The notes beneath the pieces are model-generated. The model did no database searches. It worked only from the letters and a program-made list of their open reading frames with translations, and was not told the DNA's origin. Positions 14,101 to 26,229 of a stretch of DNA of 64,000 bases are shown here, in pieces (position 1 is the stretch's first letter; every line of letters starts with the position of its first letter). The DNA lies in NCBI RefSeq assembly GCF_000524195.1, contig NW_020170390.1, positions 1,641,572 to 1,705,571 of the forward strand. The letters run 5' to 3'. Origin of the DNA: Echinococcus granulosus. Taxonomy: Eukaryota > Platyhelminthes > Cestoda > Cyclophyllidea > Taeniidae. The translations under genes were made by a program, and so were the position numbers.

Positions 14101-14308
14101 TGCTCTGACAACCGATCAACACAGTAGCTCCTCGACGCGCCAATTCAGCAGTGATTTCGGAACCCATGAAGGAGGGTCCATCGGTCACCAGAGCCACACG
14201 GCCGTCCAATCGCTGGCTGATGTGGCAGAGGCATGAGCGAGGCCAGTAACGGAAAAGCACGCCGACTACGAGAGCGATGAGTGGTATGAGTACAGCACTA
14301 GCTCGCAT
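11102..14308 (-). CDS. Membrane-anchored short-chain dehydrogenase, probable pseudoenzyme (retinol dehydrogenase-like)
   Basis: Four exons: 14308-13976, 12251-11976, 11905-11735 and 11311-11102, 990 nt, giving 329 residues. Residues 1-22 form a hydrophobic anchor (SAVLIPLIALVVGVLF). A Rossmann fold follows (DGRVALVTDGPSFMG, then GRLDFLINNAAV and IIIISSAEH). The C-terminal part (HPGYVLPDFG, then KTPWEAGQSVLYLALAP) closely follows RDH11-14-type proteins. Key motifs are altered. The cofactor motif TGxxxGxG reads TDGPSFMG (T42-G49), NNAG reads NNAA (N144-A147), and the catalytic YxxxK reads FAQVK (F222 for Tyr, K226 kept). A Ser in the expected place remains (S195/S196). The family reduces or oxidises retinoids, steroids or lipids with NAD(P)H, but loss of the Tyr and two glycines makes catalysis doubtful. 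The 1.7-kb first intron holds nothing recognisable. The gene is head-to-head with YPEL5. Confidence 0.85.
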
Positions 14309-14975
14309 GGCAGCTTAATTTCTGTGCGTTTGTGCACTAACGCTCTTCCAAGTGGTAATGCAGATTTGACAGACTAAGCGTTGGCAAGCAGTGGAAGAGC
14401 AATTGTGCACCTTTATGTGGTGGAAATCTTGTTTGCGGATGAAGTGCCTGCACACGTACGTGAAAAGCTTTCGATCCATTCATGAACCCTAACTCTATTA
14501 AATTAAAAAATAATGAAGCTTTTTGTAATTTATTCTATTTTTGAAAGGAAGATATAGAGGTGGGAACTGAAAATTGACACGTTCGGATTAAATGACAATG
14601 GAAAGGCTCGATCAAAATGGAAGTTGAAAAAGTTGATTTAGGATGTGAAACAATATTGTGTTTGCCAAATAAAGGAAAACGTTATAAAGTGCGTTTTTTA
14701 AAGTTTTCGAAAAAGGGTGTTAAGGCCCCCATGAATACCTTGTATAGAAACGTTAATTTACATGCAGTGGTAAATGCTTTATGGTTGGGCGCCAACAAAA
14801 TGGTTAAAGTGCTCCACACAAATGAATGAAATCGTTTTTAAAGCGTATTATCTATAAAATACTTTACGAATAACTTGTGTTTTTTTTATCCAACTTCCAC
14901 CCAAATTCAAGTGAACATTCTCAGGGCCAGATTATCTCGTTTGTATGACGGTTGAGTGCAAGTTTTGGGGTTTTG
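14309..14975. promoter_or_regulatory. Head-to-head intergenic region between SDR and YPEL5
   Basis: 667 bp separate the divergent start codons, so promoters of both genes must lie here or in untranslated leaders. A 70-codon open frame at 14617-14829 (+) has no recognisable similarity. I see no firm TATA or initiator signal. Confidence 0.4.
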
Positions 14976-15826
14976 ATGGGTCGTTTATTTATCGAACATT
15001 TGGGCGGGGAGAGGGTGTTCGTTTGTCATTGTCATACTCCACTTACTAATAGAGATGAATTACTAAGTACGCGATTCACCGGATCAACCGGGCGCGCTTT
15101 CCTCTTTCATCGTGTTGTGAATGTTACGTTCAGTGAAATTCAGGTAAGTCGTTTACCTTTTTGCATAACTGGTAATTATTTGCCCACGTGTATTTTTCCT
15201 TTTAGTGACTTTTTGCATTAAATTTTCCTGCACATTTTTGGCCTACTCTCAGGTTTTACTGAGTTACCATCTAATGTTTGCGACTTGAACCTGTGCCGCA
15301 TTTTCTTCACTTCATATATTTTTGAGGTTACCTCATGTCATGTTTAAAGAGCCCGTGGAACTTCCGTGGAAAATTTGAGTAGGGCCCTGCCTCTATAATA
15401 TTATTGTTGTCCCCTTTGTCTGTCCATTTAAATTTTGACTTGACGCTATTCATTCTTAGTTTAATGGTCACCATGTGTGCTTTTGGCTTTCTTACTGACT
15501 GGTCTTTAACTTTAGGCCGTCACTGATCATCTGTGCTAAGCGTACTCAACTAACCGTGTAGTTCTCATCAAGTTTATTCTACCAACACCTCTGAATTTTA
15601 CACCTAGGACCGTGTTATGATAACTGGTCGGCATCTGGTACGCGATGTCCTCTGCATGAACTGCGGTAATAAATTAGGGTGGATGTACGAGTACGCCATG
15701 GAGGAAAGTCAGCGATACAAAGAGGGAAAGGTGATTCTCGAAGAAGCATTGATTTTTGAAGTGAAAGAATATGCCGATCCTCTCTCTGAAGACGACGAAC
15801 TTTTTGCTCCTCCTCAGGGCGCTTGA
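14976..15826 (+). CDS. YPEL5: Yippee-like protein 5
   Basis: Two exons, 14976-15143 and 15608-15826 (GT at 15144, AG at 15606-15607), give 128 residues; vertebrate YPEL5 has 121. The start [11 protein letters not shown] and the blocks [25 protein letters not shown] and KLGWMYEYA identify the YPEL5 branch of the Yippee zinc-domain family. In animals YPEL5 is linked to the CTLH E3 ligase complex and to the spindle and centrosome; that role is from family knowledge. The second zinc pair is normal (C72-x2-C75). The first pair is C17-x-C19 (VCHCHT) instead of the usual C-x2-C. The spacing of 52 residues from C19 to C72 fits the family rule, so one residue has been lost inside the first knuckle. 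The C-terminus has an acidic extension ([10 protein letters not shown]). Confidence 0.95.
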
Positions 15827-17829
15827 ATTTGTTTTCACTCCCCCATTCCTTTCCATTTCTATCCTTTTATTTCCATTACTTATGCACGTATCGAGCTTTC
15901 TACCAATCTAAAGTCAGTGAAAGTTCGTTGGTATTATCTTGTATGCTATTTCTCATACCCTCAAAGCTAAGCACTGCTTCGAGGTGAGTCGCATTGGAAT
16001 TGTTTGGGTTTCCTCCATGCTGCCTGTTGATTCGGGGTGTTTCCATATTTAATACTGTCTTTGTCAACACAGGTCCAACAGGTCTCCTCAATGGGCATCA
16101 TGACGACACCGGCTCACTTTAATATAACCATTGTACCATTCGAGTACCTCAAATTTGTGCTACTGATATCGCTTGGATCGTATCACGTTGGGCCGTTAAA
16201 AAGGCGGTTCAAAATATAAAATAAGCGTGAATTCCACCCATGTTCCTTATGGCCACGAAGCAGGATGACAGTCTGGAATTTTGAAGTTTGGTAACGTCTT
16301 ATCACTTCACATTTAGTCGTACGTTTCAGTCAATCCGTGTTTGCGGTGTGGTCTACCAGTGGGACTGGGGGATTCCCGCTTAAAGGTCTGCATGAATTGT
16401 GCAATGCTGTGCCTAGCACGAAATGAAAACGAAGCCTGGGACTGGATGCCGGAGTTAGTGGTCACGTAGGGCACATGCAAACTCATCAGCCCCCACATGG
16501 GTTGATACCGACTGCCATAAAGATAGTCTCTGGTCTCGTTGCACTTTACTGAATCGTTATTTGTTCAGTCTGGGTGAGGTTTTGGACACCGAAACCTTGG
16601 CTTAGTTCTGGCTCTGCTGACAAGTCGTCGGATCTTTTATGAATCCAGAGGGGATTCAGCTCTGCACTCTCAAGTCTTTTAATGAGTTCAGGGAAGATAC
16701 CGAGTTCTGTAATGCTATATCTTGGTCGCGTATGTCCCGATAACTTCGTGTAGCATCCCGAATCTTCCCTAGGCTGCTGGCAGGCCTCAAAACCAAAATT
16801 ACAGAGTGAGAGAACAAGGGGTCCGACCATAAACAAATCGATCAAGAAGGGTACCAAACCGCTTACTCGAATAGAGTTAAATAAAGTGATTTGTGCAAGA
16901 AATTCGGCTCAAAGCAGTGTTCAGTTAAAATGACAATTTGAGAAGATGGCGGATTAGGTTACTTCAGAAGGAAATTTAGCATAATCTATTACCTTAAATA
17001 GTAGTGGATAGAATAAAAAGAGGAGCGTTTGCAAAAGAGTTGAGATCAAAGTGGCTTGGGACGTTTGTAGCGTCCCGAGACTCCATGAAGACGAAATAAG
17101 ACACAATACTCGGGCAGAATATATATATTCAGCATGGAGAAGGTGTCTGGGCTATTGGCATGGCCCAAAAGGACAGCCCACCCAGAGAGGTACAAGGGAG
17201 CCAATTCAAAGTACAAAAGTGGCGCTTCACCAGAACCGAGGGATACACCACTATCGTATTACACGTTATTGATCATCCAGAATGCTGCCGTGAATTTACT
17301 TCTGTTTAGGTGACATAAGTAATTGCTCGTTTCTGTGAGATTATTGAGTATTCCCGTTGTGACATGCCAGCTTTACAACTATGCCTGTGGAATCACACAC
17401 CCTGAACACTAACAATAAACTCTTTTCATGTGTTGACATACATTATTGCAGCCTTAACGGAAACACAGCTTTACAATTCTTGGGACGAATATTTTGCGCT
17501 AAATAGCTTAAAAAGTGGAGGAAAACGATAACAAACCTACACGCATTGTTGAAACAACTCATTTTTTAGGAGATAAGTAAATTTGCCTATTAAAAATGAC
17601 ACTCTCACTGCAGGCACCTAATTAAAGGCTTAATTTATGCCATTAACACCTCCAGCGGACAAAGCAGTTTTGCGCAATGCGCATGCACTCCTGGGTAATT
17701 GCAAGCTTTTTAAGCGTATTATTAGCTTTTTTGTCTTGTCGTGATACCTTGGCATTTGTTTACATTAACTGACTACAACTCATGAAACATCACGCACCTT
17801 ATTAAAAAGTGCCGGTTCGCTGTATCGTG
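15827..17829. other. Intergenic region with one SINE-like repeat
   Basis: Between YPEL5 and the carboxypeptidase gene, both on the + strand. Only the repeat at 17065-17265 is recognisable. A 103-codon frame on the - strand at 16546-16857 has no similarity I can name, and I do not call it a gene. Confidence 0.5.
17065..17265 (+). repeat. SINE-like dispersed repeat, copy 2
   Basis: The best-preserved forward copy. It runs from TGTAGCGTCCCGAGACTCC to about CCACTATCGTATTACACG. The arms CCCGAG (17074-17079) and CTCGGG (17109-17114) are complementary. It is the closest relative of the inverted copy nested in a TRIM-like element at 43.05-43.25 kb. Confidence 0.75.
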
Positions 17830-20800
17830 ATGTCTTCAATACTGCCTATATTTCTGGCGTTAACTCATTTTGTCCATGCCGGACTGGCTTTTAACTGGAC
17901 AGTTTATCATTCAAATTTTGAGATCGGGTCAATTCTGGGTGAGATTAACAAGAAGTGCCAGACTTCATCGTTTTTTTATTATCTGCGAGCATCTGATTGC
18001 GATGTAACTGTGAACGGTAACAAACTTTACGTTTTGGCATTTGGCCAATCATCTTATTGGCACAAAGTAGGTATGTTTATGTACTTCTTTATATTTAGGG
18101 CATTTGTGCATGGCAAGAAAGCAATGAATTTCAATAAAAGCTAGTTTTTACTTCACACACCGACTTTTGTTTATTTAGAAAATCTTTGGATTGAGCTGCA
18201 TTGGCTTTGACTAGATTTTAAGGTTGCCACCTTCCGTTGCAAGATAATTAAAGATGTTCTAGAAATGCACTATTTGTTTTATTGACCTAGGTGTTCCCGA
18301 AGTTAAGCTAATTGGTAACATGCATGGTAATGAGGTAGTTGGTCGTGAACTTCTTCTTCGTTTGGCCGATTACATCTGTACTCAGTACCTTGATGGTGAC
18401 GTTTTTATTAAATGGCTTTTGAAAAATACACGGCTTCACATTTTGCCATCGATGAATCCAGATGGTTTCGATATGGCCGTGCCGGGTGTAAGTTCTATTC
18501 CTAATGTTTGCTAGAATGCGAAAATATTGATCCGTAAATCGATCCAGTCTACTATTGGTCTTTGTAATGACCTTTCTTTCGAAACTTTTTTTTTTCAGAA
18601 CGATAGTAAAAATAGAGGCCGAAAAAACGCGAATGGCGTTGATCTGAATAGGAATTTTCCCGACTCGGATCGCCTTCATTACCAATGGAACGCAGACGAT
18701 CTAGGCGAACGGTTCGAGATCCTTAGTGAATATTTTAGGGCTCCGAAGGTAATGTAGGCACACTCAAATTCCTTATTATTCTACGCAAACATGTCAGAGT
18801 AATCTTGGAAGACATGGTTATGTATAAGTCGACAAGTAATCGAGGTCATAAGATCGATCATCATGCTCCCAACGCGATTGACAAAGCAAATGTTTAATGA
18901 TGCTTGTGTGAAATGACTATCAGTAAGCAAATATTTTTGCTTTAGGCAGAAATCGAAACTGAGATGATAGAGAGGTGGCTCCATAAAGTTCCATTTGTTC
19001 TTTCCGCAAACATACATGGAGGAGCATTGGTGGCAAATTACCCATTTGATGGTTCCATCGATGGGCAGAGACGAAAATCGCCGACGCCTGATAATGACGT
19101 TTTTGTGTGAGTTGTCAATCAAAATGTTGGACTTTACTTGCAAACGATCTTGCATAAACTTAGCTCCTACGTTTGCTGTGACTTGTGTGAAATGCATTTT
19201 GGTCAAAATCACTTTATCTTATGTAATTAGCATCAAATCACTCAGCAATTGTTGTACTCTAATTGGTTTGTCTTCAGTTATATCAGGGTCATGTTTATCA
19301 TTTTTTATTCCGTATCATCTCACTAAACCTATTTTATGAGCAAAAAATATTATTCGTGATTTTACGGATACGATGTGTATGCACAGACAAACTTGATTGA
19401 AATAAAATACGATGGTACAATTTATTTCTTGTCACTTTAGGGATTTAGCCGAAGCCTATTCAAGCTACCATCCACGCATGAAAACTGGTGAGGTAATCTG
19501 TACGGGCGACCGTTCTTTCCCTGGTGGGATTACAAATGGGGCGAATTGGTATCCTGTTAAAAGTGGTGCGTAAGCACTTTATTTATAGGACATACTAAGA
19601 ATGTGCGCTGACATTGTAACAATTAATTTATTATCGAATAAGTGCATGTTCTTACTCTCAATCTTTGTTTTATAAAACGACATCAATCACCACTTCAGCA
19701 TGCGTTTTACTAAGGCATGCTCCTTTTATTGTGCTTGCACATTGCGGATTTATGAGGTTGTTTCATAAAAACTCCTGTTGCTCTGTTCCGATAATGTAAT
19801 TTACCACTGTCGTGGGAAACCTACTAGCGTCTTCACTTGTTTGATATACACAGTGCAAGCTTGAAAGCATGATACGAAGGTTAATGCCAGGGATTGAGTT
19901 GGTCATGATTTTGCACCTACTTCTATAAAGTGGCAGAAAATACTTTTTCAGTTGAATTTGACTGCGTAAATCTAGCATACTCTTCTAGCTTAGTTGAATT
20001 TTATTCTCTGATTTACTCACGCGGGTAGGTCAATAATGCATAAAATCTGTGCATGAAGTCCTCCTCCCTGAAATCATTCCCATGAAGCTGATCGGTGGGC
20101 AACGGAGGAGTATCGATCTGAAAGAGCAGCGTCGATGCGGGGCGTTTTCGTCTTTCGTGATTGGCTCGTTCGCTGAACGCACTTGCGCGCTCACCTCGTC
20201 CTCATACGCCCGCTCCTCTGGCTAACTGAGCATCTCCTCACGGCGATCGCCTACGCGAGTTTGAGAACATAGGTGGATGGAATAGGCTTGCTTTTCCTTA
20301 CAGCCAATCTGCTAAAAATAACAAATCGAAATGGCTGTGTCTCTTCCAAAATTTGTTTGCTCCTTAGCTCTCATAGCAGCATTTGTCCAATTGCTTTGAC
20401 CTGTCCGTGGCTATGACGTACCTTATTTAGTGCACGAATAACGTCATGCTTATGGTTGTCTATCAAGTACTTTAAATGTACCGCAAAGCTAAATGGGTCA
20501 AGGAAAGATGAAACGGCTGTTTGCAATCCTTTAAATGGTTCTTCAGCTTACGTTTATGATCACCTGTCGGAAATGGTGAATGGGAAAAGAGGTTAAAGGC
20601 CTTGTCTTTTGATAAAACTTGTATGACAAAAATTTGCTTGCCATTGTGGATTGTCGTAAAGATTATTTGCACGTGCATTAATTTCTACTGCAAACCATGG
20701 GTTAGGGTAGTGGATATGCTCTGTTGTTGACGGGACCGGAAGGTGGCATCAATGCTTTGAAGCAAGCTCCCTTTTGATTTGTCGTTCAGGCATGCAAGAT

Positions 20801-23360
20801 TACAACTACTTGGAGACAAACTGTTTTGAGATAACTCTCGAGTTGGGCTGTGACAAGTACCCACCGGCGGAGGACCTACCGCACTATTGGGATGAAAACA
20901 AGAAGTCCTTACTCAACTTCGTCCTTCAGGTTCGTTTAGTCTTAAATTACTACCCTTTAACCACACACCTTAGTCTTATTTGTACTGGCGATTGGTTCTG
21001 GTATCATGTTGCTCGAATGTTGCATTAGCATACAATGACTGCGTTCACATCCGCGCAATGTCGGCGATCAGAAATCTTTACGAATACCTTTTTTAAAAAA
21101 CTTGCACATATGTACCATTTGTTGTTATACTACTGTAATAATGTTGCCTGGACGAAGTTCGTCCACCCAGCATTTTCCAAATCGTCCTTTAGTTACATTT
21201 GTGTGGATGAGTAAATCAAACTTCGAACGCCATCAGAATCTGAATTAAATCGGGAATATTATTTGTGGTAAACCTAAGATTATTTCGAGTAGCTTTTCTG
21301 CTCGTTGTACTAACTGAACTTTCCCTTAGATAACCTAAAGTTAAAAACCCACCCCCATTCCTTCCTTTTTTCTACAAGGATCATTGCATAAGGGAGAAGT
21401 TGGATGGCCAGGCTTCACGATACATACCTTCAAAATAAATCTGGTTTCTTAGCCAAAATGTAAACATCCCAATTCAGATGATGTTAATCAGTTCCTCTAG
21501 AATTATCAACAGGTTGTACCCAGCAGATATTGCCTCAATTTGCTTGTGCCTTTTGTAACAGTGTGCGGTGAACTTCGCTGTACTCATTTATTGTTACAAC
21601 CAGGCAAAAGATCTGTGTCTCCACACTTACAATTCCCGAGGCCAAACCTAAAGTTGGTGTGGAACCTATGCACTGTGGATAAATTAAACAACACGAAGAC
21701 TCTGTCCAATTTGTGATTGCATGGATAGGCGGTGTGGGAATTTTCAACATTATAGTAGATCGTATTAATTCCTTTGGCTAAAAATTGTGCAATCAAGCAT
21801 AAATTTGTTCCAGTATAAACCAGTACTTTTCAGCATTGCTTGTAAAACGTGACAAGAATAGTTTTAGTCTAGCACCCCGGGACTTCCCTGACATTATTTG
21901 AGCGAAAAATGTGTTGGCGACCTACGGATGGGCTTGGGGGCTACTGGCATGGACCGGAGGCCAGTCCACCTGGAGAAGGTACGATAGTGGAAACTGATAG
22001 CGGCCCTTTTACCAAAACCGAGGGTTTAACAACCAAAGTTTGACATCAGTGCTTGCATAAACACTGAGATTTGTGCCCTTTTCCACTGTGAAGACAAATG
22101 TTTGCTATCATATGGGTCTCTGCAATGGGCAAACGTGTATTTACATTGCCTTTCTGCTCTAACACCAGGTACTATTTTGCCTATAATAATATTTTCCAAG
22201 GAATTTTAGTAGAAGTTCTTTGATTGCCATACGCGTATTGGTCAAATTGACGCACAAAACTGGGTATTCGTTTCTGAACCCTATCATTTACTAGATGTAT
22301 GTTAATGCTTTGAATAAGGGTGACGTGGAGAATCCAAACCGCTTATGGATGACGACCGTAACCCTTTCAGGCTCACTCAGGAATCAAGGGTCTCACTTTC
22401 GGTTATAAGGATGGCAAAGTCATGCCCCTTCCTGGTTCAATTACTTTGGCGATGAACATTACTGATGAGAAGAAGCCAAAAATAATCGACCATGCCATTT
22501 TTTCAAGTAAGTCGCGGTTTATTGCGTGCTAAAAGATCTCCATCACCACCATTAGCTTTGGTAATCAAATGTCGGGGATTTTAGCTCACACTAACTCTCT
22601 TCATTGGCTTATAAATGCGCTGTGACACTTCTGAATTTGGAATCAAAACGCTATTTATAAGTCTGGTTGCATCCATATGCTTTATTTTGAGCTCAAACCT
22701 TAGAATCGCAGAATGCTGTAGGGATTAAATTTCTATTTAGGCTATTTTTTGCAAATGATCGCCACACTTCCGACCATGGGATTTTACGATTCTGGCACTT
22801 TATAGGGTTCGATAAATGCGTATTTGTAATCTCAAATTCCTATCACCATATTTTTTATTGGGATCTAGACGGAAAAGGTGATTATTTCCGACTCTTGACG
22901 AGTGGAAAATACTTCGTCGCCACCATCCACCCGGATTATTTCCCCGCCTTCTGGGTAACCAACGTGCCGGCGGCACCCGATCTTGACAGATGCGACTACC
23001 ATGAAGCAAAGAAGATGAACTTCCTCCTTGTTAGTGTAGATTCTAGCCAAGACCCAGATTTAGTTGACGAGGTAGACCTTATCTTCGACCACTACGTAAA
23101 AAAGGGGCGCATGCGAACGTCGTTCACTTTGGGACGGAAGGAAACTAAGTGGCTACCAGTGTTTCTTCGGTTATTCCGAAATACAGAGGTCTACCTAACG
23201 ATGAAGTATGAGGTATGCTGTGAGCTCCCACCTCGAAATTTAGCTATATATTCTTTTCTAACTTTAAAATCAACAAACATAAACCTTCGACTTAGCTGTG
23301 CTCTTTTGTTCTTTTTAGGGGCTCTCTGAACTATCTTTAGCTTTCAAAGATGCCCTCTAA
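17830..23360 (+). CDS. Secreted M14 metallocarboxypeptidase, carboxypeptidase E/N/D-like
   Basis: Zinc exopeptidase that would remove C-terminal Arg or Lys from peptides in the secretory pathway or outside the cell. Nine exons: 17830-18070, 18291-18487, 18599-18748, 18946-19106, 19441-19565, 20790-20929, 22371-22506, 22869-23212 and 23319-23360; 1536 nt, 511 residues. Residues 1-17 look like a signal peptide. Zinc ligands are H92 and E95 ([12 protein letters not shown]) and H220 ([14 protein letters not shown]). Substrate motifs NPDGF and [13 protein letters not shown] are present, and the catalytic Glu is E309 in CFEITLEL. A transthyretin-like domain follows ([14 protein letters not shown] to YFPAFWV), as in the N/E subfamily. 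About 90 further residues to the stop are not recognisable. Exon 5 uses a weak donor (GTGCGT after 19565), chosen because the strong-looking one would break the frame. Introns of 1.2 and 1.4 kb include one SINE-like copy. It is convergent with PSMD12. Confidence 0.92.
21870..22050 (+). repeat. SINE-like dispersed repeat, copy 3
   Basis: Lies in an intron of the carboxypeptidase gene. It matches the family in the middle (GGGGGCTACTGGCATGGACC, then GGCCAGTCCACC) and near the end (AACAACCAAAG). The 5' stem region is diverged. Confidence 0.7.
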
Positions 23361-23772
23361 GTACCCAGCCTATTGTCTTCACACTCTCCATCGAGGAGTT
23401 GGACGTTGTTGCGTGATTTTTTGTTGGCGCCTGTACGACAGTCCTGCGTGCTCGCCTGACACCAATAGTGTTGTTTTAGTCTTGTTTTAGAGTATTTTGC
23501 ATACAATTCCCCACCACTCAAGTATGCATGCATAACTTCCTGTCCTAAAAGCATTATGAGAACCTCTGTCGGTTCCTCGACCACAAATCTATTTCATGGA
23601 AGCAAGAGTCCGTTTACAGCTATCAACGTGCCCATCCTTAGAGAAACTAAAATAACAAGTTCCTAGTTTGTTTCATAAAATCCTTTATGATCCTTCTGAT
23701 AAAAGAACATTCTCTACAAATTATGCCCTGAAAAATGAACAGGGATCAACCTCGAATGCCTCGCGCCCTTGC

Positions 23773-23778
23773 AATAAA
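23773..23778 (+). terminator. Possible polyadenylation signal of the carboxypeptidase gene
   Basis: AATAAA lies 413 bp after the stop codon, in the 565-bp space before the convergent PSMD12 stop. No nearer canonical signal was seen. Confidence 0.35.
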
Positions 23779-23925
23779 TACATCTGGTGCTATTCTCCGA
23801 AGACGCACAAGTAGAGATTTGAACAGATCTAAGATGCCAACTGGTTTATGCTCGGCAAGTTCCCGTGTGAAATCAGGAATGGAAAGAAGTGAAAAATAAG
23901 AAACTCGCGCCACTTATCAAATAGA

Positions 23926-26229
23926 TTACACAGAGTGAACCATCCGCTCCTTGTTAATGAGATGGGTGGCCTCATTAATGAGGGACATAAGAGAGGTAGC
24001 GTTGTGAGACCAATCGTTGAGCACATCAGTTGCCAACTTGCTTTCAGTGAAGCGCACAACGGTGTCGAGCCTATCTATCTTAGCCTGAACAGTCTTGTTC
24101 ACCACCAGCTTGCACAAGCACTCTTCGGCTTCCTAAAAGAAATGCAAAATTTTAACCATATAAGGAAAAAAAATCACTAACACCAACGGTGAATATAACT
24201 GAGTGCAGGCAGGAAATCCTGAATAACATACAGGTGATCCATTTGAGTGAGCCGAGTGGACCGTTTTACTTGCTCCCGATTATTAAAAATAATTGCTACA
24301 AAAGTACACACATAAATTACTACCACTAGATCAAAGTAGCACGTGTTAAACGAATCAGCCTATAAGTGGCGCTTAAAAAGAAATAAGCCAAAAAGAAGTG
24401 ATAGTGGGGAAATTCCATCACCATACGCAAAGTGTCTCCAATGGTTTGTACAGCGAGTTTCAAGACAAGTTTCAAAATTTCACCGTTTAGGCTTTTGAAA
24501 AACCTCCTAGAGTAAACAAGTTTACATTCGTAAAAAAATAAAAAACCGCAAACGGACACGACACTGATCATTTGGGCATCAAGTCGTGTCTCAACCACTT
24601 AAAAAACGAAAATGATGGGTCTTTCAGGCGAATAAGCGACCACAGTGAGCACAGGTAGATTAGCGTAAAAGTTGCTGATACTGCTCCATTCCACTTAGGT
24701 TTACCCAAGTCCGTGACAGGGTAATAGTAGGGTATAAAGTCATTAAACATTCCAGTGATTGATAAACACGTGATGATGGTTATGGACTGACTGACTCACC
24801 TCAACATCCAAATGCAAGAGCTCAGCCAAACGAGCGAGACGTATCTGGGTGTAATATGCGGATATCACCCGAATGTTGTGTTCAGTGACACGCTCCTGTA
24901 GAGATTTGAAGGATTTTTCCGGTCTTTGATAATCAGTAGAACTGCAGAAGGCCAGTGTCTCACATCGTAGAGTTTTTTCGTGACTCTCACGGAAGTTCTG
25001 CCAATTAAGAAGCTCCTGTGTGGTGAATGCCTTAAGCATATCCCTAAAAAGACAGAGGTCAAGGACTTGAGGTGTTTGATGGTCATTCACTTCAAAAACC
25101 CACAAAAGAAATATTGATAAAGTTGATTTGATTTCTTCGCATGGAAAAAAATTAGGCATATTACACCGAGGGCTTTAAAAAATGAAATATGCACTGCAAA
25201 CACAAAAAACACCCTACAGATACTCAGGAAGAGCCTCAAGGTCACGAAGTTTCATCCGACGGTGCATCAAGTCGTTCTGCTCACTATCGTATGGGGAAAG
25301 TATAAGGTAGACGACGATATTACAAAGAGCCTAGGAAGTAAATACAAGGAAACAGAAATTACGCTTCTTTTCTCATCAGGGTCTTCTTGTATCAACTTCG
25401 TATTATAGATTTCCCAAAAATGTTTGCTTATCGACAGGTAGGCATCGTGCTGAATGTCGACTTCGATCATTTGTTTGTAAAATTTGAGCTTTAGATCTTC
25501 AGTCCCCTCCTCTTGAAAGAATTTTGGTGAGACCTTACGGCTTAAAATTTGTGTGCGAGAATAATCCTTTTTAGCTAAGCAAAGTCGCATTTGCTCCAAT
25601 ATAAATTCAACTTTTTCGCGTTTATCCATAGAACCAAACGTTTCCACCTTGACTTCCTGAAGCACATCGGCAGCCTCATCTATGAGACCATTAAATTCCT
25701 TAATATGAGCCAGCATTCGTGTCAAACGGGCCCGCTCAACTTCGACATAAATCTAGGAACGTGATAAGCAGAAATGCGCACGAAATACCTTTCCTTCTGT
25801 TACTGTTCTTAGGGTGGAGATAAGGTTCAGTTTCACCTGTTCATCTGCTATGCTTTCAACATAATCCATCGCTGCCTGGACCATTTTTGCAACAGCTTGC
25901 TTCAATTGATTTCTTTTCTTCGACATAATTACTAAATGCTCGTTCAACTTTTGCCATTGTTTATTATCACCAAGCATTTCCACAATGAAAACAAGAAGAC
26001 GACCAGTAGAAATAGCATCAGAAGCCTAGATAGCACGTGAACTACAATGCACAGTTACCGTCCTCGTTTGTTTTTCCAATGCGTAACACTTTTCTAAAGC
26101 CTCATCAATCTTGCCGCACTATCAAGAGTAGGTCATAGAAGACCACCCCACCTTTGCAAGACATTTGAAAGCAGGTATCTGCTCATCCACAGTGGCGGCA
26201 AAATCGTGTTCCATCTTTTCTAGAGCCAT
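23926..26229 (-). CDS. PSMD12: 26S proteasome non-ATPase regulatory subunit 12 (Rpn5)
   Basis: Scaffold subunit of the 19S lid. Seven exons: 26229-26152, 26118-26059, 26025-25789, 25752-25363, 25330-25218, 25043-24800 and 24132-23926; 1329 nt, 442 residues against 456 in human. Human-like blocks run the whole length: [53 protein letters not shown], then the PCI-domain end [19 protein letters not shown] and [16 protein letters not shown]. The start [17 protein letters not shown] aligns with the human N-terminus after a shorter leader. The first four introns are only 32-36 bp; the last is 667 bp and holds nothing recognisable. It is head-to-head with AK2. Confidence 0.96.

Noticed and set aside
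24326..24750. Hydrophobic frames on the - strand resembling membrane segments
   Set aside because: They lie wholly within the last PSMD12 intron, are AT-rich and match no family.
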